Position numbers and translations under genes: made by a program. Below, piece after piece: positions 1 to 8,101 of a stretch of 64,000 nt of DNA (its first letter is position 1; each line of letters begins with the position of its first letter). The notes beneath the pieces were generated by a model. The model searched no databases. It was not told where the DNA came from and saw only the letters and a program-made list of their open reading frames with translations. This DNA is from JAGVSZ01 sp963716855 (GTDB taxonomy: Bacteria > Pseudomonadota > Gammaproteobacteria > Burkholderiales > SG8-39), in contig CAVQUV010000011.1 in the NCBI GenBank assembly GCA_963716855.1, positions 62,001-126,000 on the forward strand, written 5' to 3'.

Positions 1-346
1 CCGCATTGGGGTTGATGCCGCCGACGGCGTTGTTGAGGACGATGCCGCCCCAGACCTCGATGCCGGGGACGACCTTCATCACCATTGCGGCGCGGTCCGC
101 GGTCGTGGTGACGTGGTTCTTGAGGAGAATCCCGCGCATGCCGCGCGCCTTCGCCATCTGCGCGATGTCGAAGTCGTCCATGTTGCGGCCGAAGACGTCG
201 GGGTGAGAGTGCACGTGCATGTCGATCACGCCGACGGCGGGGCTGACCCGCGGCGGCGGCGGCGGAAAGCCCGCCTGCGCGAACACCAAGCTGGCCGCGC
301 CCAGGCTGGAAACGGCAATCGCGGTGGCGATGAGCGTCTTCTTCAT
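1..346 (-). CDS. Amidohydrolase-family protein, 5' part only (DUF6282-like)
   Basis: Only the first 115 codons are in the window; the gene runs off the left edge. The ATG at 346 is preceded by a good ribosome site (GGAGGAG, 6 nt away). The product begins with a cleavable signal peptide (MKKTLIATAIAVSSLGAASL, then Ala-rich to FAQA), so it is exported. After the signal it reads VIDMHVHSHPDVFGR, the metal-binding HxH start of amidohydrolase TIM barrels, and then GILLKNHVTTTADRA, which resembles the DUF6282 group. The substrate cannot be told. The family call is from memory of the motifs, and the C-terminal catalytic residues are outside the window. Confidence 0.75.
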   Translation of the reverse strand, partial: MKKTLIATAIAVSSLGAASLVFAQAGFPPPPPRVSPAVGVIDMHVHSHPDVFGRNMDDFDIAQMAKARGMRGILLKNHVTTTADRAAMVMKVVPGIEVWGGIVLNNAVGGINPNA

Positions 347-494
347 GGTCTCTCCTCCTCTAAGGGGCGCCCAATCTAGCGCATGGATCCGGCAAAGGAA
401 AGGCGCACGTACTGCTGCGGCGCGGCGCAAAACGTCACGCGCGGGGCCAGGATTCGACGGCGCACGCGGGCGCAGGTGCGATACTGGCCGTCTC

Positions 495-908
495 ATGCAT
501 TGCATCGCGCAACTGAAGCGTGCGGCCTGGATCGCCGGCGTCGCCCTGGTGCTCGGAACCCTCGTGCCGGTCCCTGCGTCGGCGCGCTGCGTCCGCGACG
601 TCGCGGAGTCGGGCGCGGTCGGCGTGCGCTGCTCGGACGGCGTGCGGGGCCGCCTGGCCACCGACGACGTAGCGCCCCCTTCGCCAAGCGTGTCGCCGAA
701 GTCTGGCAACTCGGCCCTCGGCACGCGCGGCAACAACTCCGCGCTGTCGGGCGGCGGGGCCCCCCCGTCGGCGCTGTCGAGCGGCGCGGCATCGACTGCG
801 CCGCGCGGCCCCTACGGCGGCGGCCGGCCCGGCGACACGTCGGGCGGCATGTACTCGATCTCGCGCGGCGCCGACTCCGGCGCCTCCGGCGACCGACGGC
901 CGTACTAG
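495..908 (+). CDS. Small secreted Gly/Ser-rich protein of unknown function
   Basis: 137 codons. The N-terminus (MHCIAQLKRAAWIAGVALVL followed by PVPASA-R) is a typical Sec signal peptide with an A-x-A cleavage site. The mature part has two early cysteines, then a low-complexity Gly/Ser/Ala/Pro region (SGNSALGTRGNNSALSGGG and similar) to the end. No family is recognised. An in-frame extension upstream to about 219 exists but overlaps the divergent gene's start region and lacks a signal, so the internal ATG at 495 is preferred. No clear ribosome site is seen. Moderate confidence that it is a real gene. Confidence 0.5.
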   Translation: MHCIAQLKRAAWIAGVALVLGTLVPVPASARCVRDVAESGAVGVRCSDGVRGRLATDDVAPPSPSVSPKSGNSALGTRGNNSALSGGGAPPSALSSGAASTAPRGPYGGGRPGDTSGGMYSISRGADSGASGDRRPY

Positions 909-987
909 GAAGTCGACCGCCCGGTCTCGACCGCCCCGCCCCGTTCGGGCATCCTTGCGCGACCGGAGGCACCATCAGGAGGCGGCA

Positions 988-1950
988 ATGCTCAAGCGAC
1001 TGATCTTGATCGCCGCGCTCGTTTGCGCGGACGCCGCGTCGGCGCAGCCGTATCCCACCCGCCCGGTAAAGGTCATCGTGCCGTGGCCGCCCGGACAGGC
1101 GACCGACATCGCCGCGCGGCTCGTCGCCCAGAAGCTGCAGGAATCGTTCGGCCAGCCGTTCGTCGTGGACAACCGGCCCGGTGCGGGCGGATCGATCGGC
1201 TCGGACGCCGTCGCCAAGGCGTCCGCCGACGGCTACACGCTCCTCGCGGCATCGAGCGGCCCCATCTCGATCATGCCGAACCTGCAGAAGATCCCCTACG
1301 ATCCGCTCAAGGACTTCGCGCCGGTCAGCCCGATCGCCGCCGCGCCGTTCGCGCTCGTGACCGCGCCGTCGTTCCCCGCCCTGGATGCGAAGGCATTCGT
1401 CGCGCTCGTGCGGGCGAACCCCGACAAGTACGCGTTCTCATCCTCGGGCACCGGCGCGACGGCGCACCTCTTCGTCGAGCTCTTCAATTCGATGGCGCAG
1501 CTCAGGGCGCGTCACGTTCCCTACAAGGGCAGCGCGCCCGCGCTCACCGACGTGATGAACGGCCAGATCGATTACACGATCGAGACCGTTGCATCGGTCG
1601 CGACGCACGTGAAGTCCGGACGGCTGAAGGCGTACGGCGTCACGACGGCGCGGCGCGCGAGCGCCCTGCCGGACCTGCCACCGCTTTCCGAAGCGGCAGA
1701 CATCCCCGGCTACGACGTCGCGGCCTGGATCGGATACGTGGCGCCCGCGGGCACGCCTAGCGACGTGGTGGCACGAATTTCCAGCGAGATCCGGAAGGTG
1801 CTGCAGTCGAGCGAGTTGCGGGAGCGCTATCTCGCGCTCGGACTGGAGCCCGTCTCGAGCACGCCCGAGGAAATGGCGGCCGCGATGCGGCGCGAGCAGG
1901 AGCGCTACGCGACGATCATCCGCAACGCCAACATCAAGATCGAGCAATAG
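988..1950 (+). CDS. Tripartite tricarboxylate transporter substrate-binding protein (Bug/TctC type)
   Basis: 320 residues, the usual length for periplasmic Bug receptors. The ATG at 988 follows AGGAGG by 5 nt and starts a signal peptide ending SAQPYPTRPVKVIVPWPPG; this YPTRPV(K)-(V)PWPPG segment is a family hallmark. Further hallmarks are VVDNRPGAGGSIGSDAVAKA and VPYKGSAPALTDVMNGQID. These proteins bind carboxylates or related small acids and hand them to TctA/TctB permeases, but no tctAB lies in this window, so it is an orphan receptor like most of its kind. It is followed after 2 nt by a TauD-type dioxygenase and then a haloacid dehalogenase-like enzyme, suggesting one operon and a carboxylate-type ligand (inference). 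Confidence 0.93.
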   Translation: MLKRLILIAALVCADAASAQPYPTRPVKVIVPWPPGQATDIAARLVAQKLQESFGQPFVVDNRPGAGGSIGSDAVAKASADGYTLLAASSGPISIMPNLQKIPYDPLKDFAPVSPIAAAPFALVTAPSFPALDAKAFVALVRANPDKYAFSSSGTGATAHLFVELFNSMAQLRARHVPYKGSAPALTDVMNGQIDYTIETVASVATHVKSGRLKAYGVTTARRASALPDLPPLSEAADIPGYDVAAWIGYVAPAGTPSDVVARISSEIRKVLQSSELRERYLALGLEPVSSTPEEMAAAMRREQERYATIIRNANIKIEQ

Positions 1951-1952
1951 GC

Positions 1953-2793
1953 ATGGCGGCGCGCGAGATCGAAGTGCGCCGCGTCGCCGGCGCGCTCGGG
2001 GCCGAGGTTTGCGGGATCGATCTCGCGCAGCCGCTCGCCGACGCGCAGGTCGCCGCGCTGCGCCGTGCCTGGCTCGAGCACCTCGTGCTCTTCTTCCGGG
2101 ACCAGCCGCTCGCGCCCGCGCAATTCATGGCCTTCGCCGGGCGCTTCGGCGACCCGGTCGACTATCCGTACCTGAAGGGCCTCGACGGGTTTCCGCGGAT
2201 CACCGAAGTGAAGAAGCTGGAGCACGAACGCGTGAACTTCGGCGGCGTCTGGCACAGCGACACCGCGTACCTCGAGCTCCCCCCGATGGCCTCGCTCCTG
2301 ATCGCGCGCGAGATTCCACCGTACGGCGGCGACACCCTCTTCGCCAACATGTATCTCGCGTACGAGAGCCTGTCCGAGCGGCTGCGGCGGCTGCTCGACG
2401 GCCTGACGGGCGTGAACTCCTCCGCGAAAGCGGATGCCTCGAAGACGCGCGAGGACCGCATCCGCTCCGACGGCCGCGCGGACGCCCGCGCGGAACTCGT
2501 CGCCGAGCATCCGGTGGTGCGCACGCATCCCGAGACGGGCCGCAAGGCGCTCTACGTCAATCCCGGGTCACACCGTGCGCTTCAGCGGCATGACCGACGA
2601 GGAATCGCAACCGCTGCTCGAGTTCCTCTTCCGGCACCAGGTGCGGCCCGAGTTCACGTGCCGATTCGTGTGGCGCCCGGGATCGATCGCGCTCTGGGAC
2701 AACCGCTGCGCGCAGCACAATCCGGTGAACGACTACCACGGGTTCCGGCGCGTGATGCACCGGATCACGCTGGCGGGGACGCGCCCGGTCTGA
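1953..2793 (+). CDS. TauD/TfdA-family Fe(II)/2-oxoglutarate dioxygenase, one frameshift
   Basis: Starts 2 nt after the receptor gene, so translationally linked. The first part reads in one frame to about residue 205 and contains the iron motif VWHSDTAY (HxD). The rest, with HTVRFSGMTDEES, the 2-oxoglutarate-binding region and the distal histidine in CAQHNPVNDYHGFRRVMHR, is in the +1 frame. Removing one base of the CCCGGG run at 2562-2567 joins them as YVNPGHTVRF, which matches the family. Reconstructed length is about 279 residues, normal for TauD enzymes, so the break is probably a sequence error or a very recent mutation. The family oxidises sulfonates, phenoxyacids and similar acids; the substrate here is unknown. 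Confidence 0.85.
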
Positions 2794-2812
2794 CGGGCTC
2801 CGCGGCACGCCG

Positions 2813-3698
2813 ATGTTCGAAGGCTTCACGCTGGAGCAGATCGACGCGGGCGGAATCGACATCCGCGTCCGCCACCGCCTGAGCGCGGACAAGCCGCCGC
2901 TCCTTCTGCTGCACGGCAATCCCCAGACCCATTACATGTGGCACCGGGTTGCACCGCGGCTCGCCGGGCGTTTCAGCGTCGTCGCCACCGATCTCACCGG
3001 CTATGGCGACAGCGCGAAGCCTGCCACGACACCCGACCATGCGCCCTACTCTAAGCGTGCGATGGCGTGCGACCAGATCGCGGTCATGCGGCGCTTCGGC
3101 TTCGAGCGCTTCTTCGTCGCAGGGCACGACCGCGGCGCGCGGGTCGCCTACCGGATGGCGCTCGACCACCCCGAGCGCGTGACGCGGCTTGCGGTGCTCG
3201 ACATCGTGCCGACGTGGGAGGCGTACAAGCGCGCCGACATGGCGTTCGGCCTGAGCTACTTCCACTGGTTCTTCATGACCCAGCCGTTCGATCTGCCGGA
3301 GCGGCTGATCGGCGCCGACCCGGAGTTCTATTGGCGCCGGCACACGTCGCGCGAGCCGAAGGGTCCCGACTTCTTCGCCTCCGAAGCGCTCGAGGACTAC
3401 CTGCGCTGCTTCCGCAACCCGGCGACGATCCATGCGATCTGCGAGGACTACCGCGCCGCGGCGACGATCGACATGGCGCACGACGAAGCCGATCGCAGCG
3501 CCGGCCGGAAGATCGCGCCGCCGGTGCTCGCGCTCTGGGGCGCGAAGGGCCGGCTGGCGGTGTGGTACGACGTGCTCGCGATCTGGCGCGACTGGGCGCA
3601 CGACGTGCGCGGCCGCGCGCTCGAATGCGGCCACTACTCTGCCCGAGGAACGACCCGACGACGTTCTCGCGGCGTTCGAGGCTTTCTTTCGAGAGTGA
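2813..3698 (+). CDS. Alpha/beta hydrolase, fluoroacetate/haloacetate dehalogenase-like, one frameshift
   Basis: About 294 residues after correcting one extra base near 3637-3638. The sequence shows HGNPQTHYMWH (oxyanion region) and GHDRGARVAYR, where an Asp (D106) replaces the hydrolase Ser. R107 and R110 sit at the spacing of the two carboxylate-binding arginines of fluoroacetate dehalogenase. H151-W152 (FHWFF) and Y213 (CEDYRA) match its halide pocket. The catalytic His is in ALECGHY; the frame then shifts to LPEERPDDVLAAFEAFF. Known family enzymes hydrolyse haloacetates to glycolate plus halide. Cytoplasmic, third gene of the receptor-dioxygenase operon. Epoxide hydrolases are the alternative but usually lack the R-x2-R pair. 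Confidence 0.85.
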
Positions 3699-3701
3699 GC
3701 G

Positions 3702-4793
3702 TCAGGCCCTTGCCGCGCCGAGGGCGAGATTCCGCCCCGACTCCGGGTCGAAGAGGTGAAGCTTTGCCGGGTCGAATGCCACCCGGACGCGCGCACCCGG
3801 CTCGACCGGAAGGTCGGCCTTGACCTCCGCGGTCACCCGCGCGCCGCCCCCGAGGTCGAGATCGACGAGCTTCTCGGAACCGACGAGCTGCACCAGCGTC
3901 ACCTCGCCCGGCACCGACGCGCCCTCTGCCGCGTCGAGTCGCACGTCCTGCGGACGGACACCGAGACGCACGACGCGGTCGGCGCCGGACGCAAGGGCCG
4001 ATGCCGCGACCGCCGACATCCGCTCGCCGGCCGGAATCGACACCTCGCCGCCGCCGATCCGTGCGCCCTCGATGAAGTTCATCGGCGGACTGCCGATGAA
4101 CCCGGCGACGAAGGTGTTGGCCGGACGGTTGTAGATCTCCGCCGGCGTCGCGTATTGCTGCACCACCCCGTGCTCCATGACGGCGATGAGGTCGGACATC
4201 GTCATTGCCTCGAGCTGGTCGTGCGTCACGTAGACGGTGGTCGCCTCGAGCCGGAGGTGAAAGCGCTTGAGCTCGCCGCGCATGGTCACCCGCAGCTTCG
4301 CGTCGAGATTCGAGAGCGGCTCGTCCATGAGGAAGAGCCAGGGCTTGCGCACCATCGCCCGGCCGAGCGCCACGCGCTGGCGCTGCCCGCCGGAGAGCTG
4401 CCGCGGCTTCCGGCCCAGGAGAGGCTCGATCTCCAGCACGCGTGCGACCTCCAGCACGCGGCGGTCGAGCTCGTCGCGCGGCACGCCCCTCACCTTCAGG
4501 CCGTAGCCGATGTTGGCGCGCACGTCCATGTGCGGGTAGAGCGCGTAGCTCTGGAACACCATGGCGACGTCGCGCTTCCCCGGCGCGAGATCGCTCACCT
4601 TCTCGTCGCCATGCCAGATCGCGCCGCGGGTCGCCGACTCGAGCCCGGCGAGAATGCGCAGCAGCGTCGTCTTCCCGCACCCGCTCGGACCCACCAGCGT
4701 GACGAACGCCTTCTCGGGGAACTCGAGGTGGACGTCCTTGAGCACCGGGACCGGGCCGAAGGACTTGTAGATGTGATCGAGCCGGATCGTCAC
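3702..4793 (-). CDS. Sugar-type ABC importer ATP-binding subunit (MalK/UgpC family)
   Basis: 363 residues. Starts at GTG 4793, 5 nt after the permease stop; the first residues VTIRLDHIYKSFG are typical for this family. Walker A GPSGCGKTT, Q-loop VFQSYALYPHM, signature LSGGQRQRVALGRA, Walker B WLFLMDEPLSNLDAKLR and H-loop VTHDQLEAM are all intact. The C-terminal part (from NTFVAGFIGSPPMNFIEG) is the OB-type regulatory domain of the MalK/UgpC group. It energises the two permeases encoded immediately upstream. Last gene of the minus-strand operon; its stop lies 3 nt from the convergent dehalogenase gene. Confidence 0.95.
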   Translation of the reverse strand: MTIRLDHIYKSFGPVPVLKDVHLEFPEKAFVTLVGPSGCGKTTLLRILAGLESATRGAIWHGDEKVSDLAPGKRDVAMVFQSYALYPHMDVRANIGYGLKVRGVPRDELDRRVLEVARVLEIEPLLGRKPRQLSGGQRQRVALGRAMVRKPWLFLMDEPLSNLDAKLRVTMRGELKRFHLRLEATTVYVTHDQLEAMTMSDLIAVMEHGVVQQYATPAEIYNRPANTFVAGFIGSPPMNFIEGARIGGGEVSIPAGERMSAVAASALASGADRVVRLGVRPQDVRLDAAEGASVPGEVTLVQLVGSEKLVDLDLGGGARVTAEVKADLPVEPGARVRVAFDPAKLHLFDPESGRNLALGAARA

Positions 4794-4798
4794 CGCCG

Positions 4799-5686
4799 TC
4801 AGCCCTTCACCGCGCCCGCGCCGAAGCCGGCGACGAGATGGCGCTGCATCAGCATGAACAGGATCGCCATCGGCACGGTCATCAGCACCGCGGAGGCCAT
4901 CATCAGGCCCCAGTCGACGTGCACGCCCTCGAAGAAGTGCATCACGCCTACGGTGAGGGGAAGATTCTCGATCGAGTTGATGAACACGCGGGCGAACAGG
5001 AAATCGTTCCAGGACACGATCAGGGAGAAGATCGCGGCCGCGATGATGCCGGGGAGCGCCGACGGCAGGACGATGTCCACGAAGACGCGCAGGCGGCTCG
5101 CGCCGTCGATCATCGCCGCCTCCTCGAGCTCGATCGGGATGCCGCGGAAGAACGCCCACAGGAGCCACATGGAGAACGGCAGCGTGATCGAGACGTAGCC
5201 GAACGTGAGACTCCACAGGCTGTTGGTGAGCGAGAGCTGCGCCATCACCAGGAACAGCGGGAACACCAGGATGATCGACGGGATCATGTAGCCGAGCAGG
5301 CTGAAGTACGGAACGATGCGCCGCCCCCAGTACCGGAATCGCGTCACGCTGTAGGCGGCGAGCGTGCTGATCACGATGCTGATGAGCGCCGATGAGCCGC
5401 TCACGATCAGGCTGTTCGTGAACCAGGCGGTGAAGTGCTGCGGGGCCGCGGTCGTCGGCACGTAGGCCTGGTCGGCGCGGAAGTACTGCTCCTTGCCGGT
5501 AATGAGGTTGCGGTAGTTCGCGGCGGTGGCCTCGATCGGGATCAGCCGCGGCGGGGTCGCCATCACCTCTTTCGGTCCCTTGAGGGATGTCGAGAACGCC
5601 CAGATCAGCGGAAAGCAGATCAGGAACGTGACCGTGAGCAGCACCACGTACGCGAGGACCTGCCGCACTGCGCCGAGCCCGTTCAC
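4799..5686 (-). CDS. Carbohydrate ABC transporter permease, MalG/UgpE type
   Basis: 295 residues with about six membrane segments. The family EAA loop is visible as ELEEAAMIDGASRLRVFVDIVLPSALPG, preceded by FRGIPIEL. Start is a GTG overlapping the upstream permease stop (GTGA, 5683-5686), so the two are translationally coupled. It ends 5 nt before the ATPase gene. It forms the channel with the other permease. The chemistry of the substrate cannot be read from the sequence: this CUT1 group imports di- and oligosaccharides, polyols and glycerol phosphates. Confidence 0.93.
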   Translation of the reverse strand: MNGLGAVRQVLAYVVLLTVTFLICFPLIWAFSTSLKGPKEVMATPPRLIPIEATAANYRNLITGKEQYFRADQAYVPTTAAPQHFTAWFTNSLIVSGSSALISIVISTLAAYSVTRFRYWGRRIVPYFSLLGYMIPSIILVFPLFLVMAQLSLTNSLWSLTFGYVSITLPFSMWLLWAFFRGIPIELEEAAMIDGASRLRVFVDIVLPSALPGIIAAAIFSLIVSWNDFLFARVFINSIENLPLTVGVMHFFEGVHVDWGLMMASAVLMTVPMAILFMLMQRHLVAGFGAGAVKG

Positions 5687-6586
5687 TCGGATTCCTCACT
5701 CGCGAAGCGGAACACCCGCATGTAGACGAGGCTCCCGGCAAACAGCAGGAGCATCATCACCACGCCGGTCGCCGCGCCCACGCCCATCTTGAGGTTTGCA
5801 ACCGACTGCTCGAACGAATAGATCGCGAGATTGAACGTGGAGGTTCCCGGCCCGCCCCTGGTAAGGAGGTAGATCTCCTCGAACTTGTTGAACGTCCAGA
5901 TGGTGCGGAAGATCACCACGACCACCAGCACCTCGGCGAGCTGCGGCAGCGTGATGTCGACGAAGCGCCGGAGCGGCCCGGCGCCGTCGACCTTCGCCGC
6001 GTCGTAGAGCTCGAGCGGGATGGTCTGCAGCCGCGCGAGCACGCAGATGGTCACGAACGGCGTGTACTTCCACACGTTCAGAGTGATCGTCGAGAGCATC
6101 GCCATGCTCGGCGTCGCGAGCCAGTAGATGCTCTCGTCGATCAGGCCCGCCCCGCGCAGCGACCAGTTCACCACGCCGATGTCGGGATTCAGCATCCACT
6201 GCAGGATGAGCGCGATGACCACCGTCGGCACGATGTACGGGAACAGCAGCAGGCCGCGGAAGATCGAGATCCCCCGCAGCGGCAGGTGCAGCAGGAGCGC
6301 CAGGAGCACGCCGATCATGGTCTGCAGGACGATCGAACACCCGGTCCAGATCGCGGCCTGCCGGAACGACTGCCAGAACAGCGGGTCGTCGAAGATGGTG
6401 CGGAAGTTCTCGAGCCCGACGAATGCGCTCGGCGTCGGGGTTGAGCGGATTGTGCTGGTAGAACGCGAGGCGCACCGACTCGAGCACCGGGTACACCATG
6501 AACACCAGCGCCGCCACGACGAACGGCACGATGAACAGGATCCCGATGCGGTTGTCGGCGACGCGCCAGTCGGTCGAAGGGCTCAT
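5683..6586 (-). CDS. Carbohydrate ABC transporter permease, MalF/UgpA type, one frameshift
   Basis: About 300 residues after joining two frames. The N-terminal part from ATG 6586 (DNRIGILFIVPFVVAALVFM...FYQHNPLNPDAER) and the remainder (FVGLENFRTIFDDPLFWQ...) are offset by one base near 6420-6426. One extra base is enough to explain it, and the joined product has family-standard length and the EAA loop (YDAAKVDGAGPLRRFVDITL). About five to six membrane segments. It overlaps the next permease by 4 nt. A stem-loop lies between it and the binding-protein gene upstream. Confidence 0.88.
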
Positions 6587-6622
6587 TCTCGGACGCCGAG
6601 AAACGCGGACGCGCGAGGCGCA

Positions 6623-6646
6623 CGCCGGACGGCCCTCCGTCCGGCG
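6623..6646 (-). promoter_or_regulatory. Intercistronic stem-loop between binding-protein and permease genes
   Basis: Perfect 10-bp inverted repeat, CGCCGGACGG / CCGTCCGGCG with a 4-nt loop, in the 81-nt gap between the binding-protein stop (6668) and the first permease start (6586). No T-run follows on either strand, so it is not a standard terminator. In other ABC operons, hairpins in this position keep binding-protein mRNA more abundant than permease mRNA; that role is inferred here. Confidence 0.6.
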
Positions 6647-6667
6647 CGTTCCGCGCGCGGTCGGCGG

Positions 6668-8074
6668 CTACGCGATCTGCAGCAGGCGCAGGTTGTCCTT
6701 GCGCACCTGCTCGAGCTCCCGCGCGCCCCACTTGGCCGCGTCGGGTGCTTTCCAATTGTCGACCACGACCTTCTGCACCGTCTGCGCCAGGATCGAGCGT
6801 CCGTGGACCACGCCGGCGAGCGGGTTGACCCCCTTCAGCAGTTCGTTGCCGGTCGACGAGGAGTTCGGGAGCGAAGTCACGTAGTAGTTCATGATGGTCT
6901 CCCGCTTCGTCTTGAAGAACGGGTGCTCCTGCAGCCGCGGGTTGCTCAGCACGTCCTTGTACACCGGCGACACGTTGGGCATGAGCGAATGGCAATAGCG
7001 CACCAGCCATTCCGGGCTGGTCTGGTAGTACACGAGCGCGGCCTTCACCTCCTCGACGTACTGGTTGTTCGGCCGCGGGATGCACCAGCCCTGAAAGTCG
7101 TTCCAGTTCGAGCGGCGTCCGGTCTTCGGGTGACGCGCGTGGTTGAACGACTGCAGGTTCGCGAAGACGGCCGGATTCTCCTCCGCCGCCCGACCATAAG
7201 GGCGCCCCCAGTAGAAAGCGATTCCGGCCCGCCCGGTGACGATCGAGTCGACGACCTCGAGGAAGCTGTAGCTCACCGCCCCCTTCGGCATGTACGGCTG
7301 CAGCGACTTGACGTACTCGAGCGCTTCTACCGTCTCGGGCGAGTCGAAGACCACCTGATACTTGTTCTGGACGTCGAACATCCGCCCGCCCGCCGAATGC
7401 AGCAGCGCCGCGAAGTGGTAATCGGTGCAGAGATTGCGGCCGAGCGCGAGCGAGATGCCGGCCATGTCCTTCTTCTTCTCGGAGATCGTCCGCGCGGCGT
7501 TCCGCAGGTCGTCCCAGTTCCAGGTGTCCGGGTTGCCGAGGCCGAGCTCATTGACCACGTCCATGCGCACGACCAGCAGATGCGGCTGGTGGTGCGCGGG
7601 CAGCACGTACTGCTTGCCCTTCCACGCGCCCCAGTACTCCCACTTGACGCCGTCGATCAGGCGGTTGCGGCCGACCTTCTGCACGACGTCGTCCATCGGC
7701 TCGAGCAGCAGATCGGCCATCAGCTGGTAGGCGATCGGCGACTCGACGCTGATGCAGTGCGCCGGATTGCGCGCGGCGAGATCGGTCATCAGCTTCACGT
7801 ACACGCTGTCCCAGGACAGCGTCTCGAGCTTGAAGGCGATCCCCGGCGCGAACTTCTTCGCCCACTCGTTCATCGCATCGACCGCCACGCCGGCGTACGG
7901 CCCGGGCTCGCCCCACACGCGCACCGTGCCGGTCTTGGTGGATTTCGTCTGCGCCCAGGCGGGCAGCGCACCGGTCGCCGCCGCGCCGCCGGAGAGCGCC
8001 GCAAGGTCGGTGAGGAACTTGCGCCGCGGCGAGGACTCCGGGTCGGGTGCGCCGCTGAGGATCCTGGTCTTCAT
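6668..8074 (-). CDS. Extracellular solute-binding protein of carbohydrate ABC importer, Tat-exported
   Basis: 468 residues, normal for family 1 binding proteins. The N-terminus contains a twin-arginine signal (SSPRRKFLTDLAALSGG, then a hydrophobic Ala-rich stretch to LPAWAQ), so export folded via Tat is likely. The mature protein has the family features VRVWGEPGPYAG and GRAGIAFYWGRPYGR, plus the aromatic-rich segment RRSNWNDFQGW. It is the second gene of the operon after the HpsN-like dehydrogenase and feeds the two permeases and the ATPase. The ligand is unknown; the neighbouring NAD-dependent alcohol dehydrogenase suggests a polyol or hydroxylated acid (inference). Confidence 0.92.
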   Translation of the reverse strand: MKTRILSGAPDPESSPRRKFLTDLAALSGGAAATGALPAWAQTKSTKTGTVRVWGEPGPYAGVAVDAMNEWAKKFAPGIAFKLETLSWDSVYVKLMTDLAARNPAHCISVESPIAYQLMADLLLEPMDDVVQKVGRNRLIDGVKWEYWGAWKGKQYVLPAHHQPHLLVVRMDVVNELGLGNPDTWNWDDLRNAARTISEKKKDMAGISLALGRNLCTDYHFAALLHSAGGRMFDVQNKYQVVFDSPETVEALEYVKSLQPYMPKGAVSYSFLEVVDSIVTGRAGIAFYWGRPYGRAAEENPAVFANLQSFNHARHPKTGRRSNWNDFQGWCIPRPNNQYVEEVKAALVYYQTSPEWLVRYCHSLMPNVSPVYKDVLSNPRLQEHPFFKTKRETIMNYYVTSLPNSSSTGNELLKGVNPLAGVVHGRSILAQTVQKVVVDNWKAPDAAKWGARELEQVRKDNLRLLQIA

Positions 8075-8101
8075 CGTCTTCTCCCTCGGTAAGGTTTGTC
8101 G

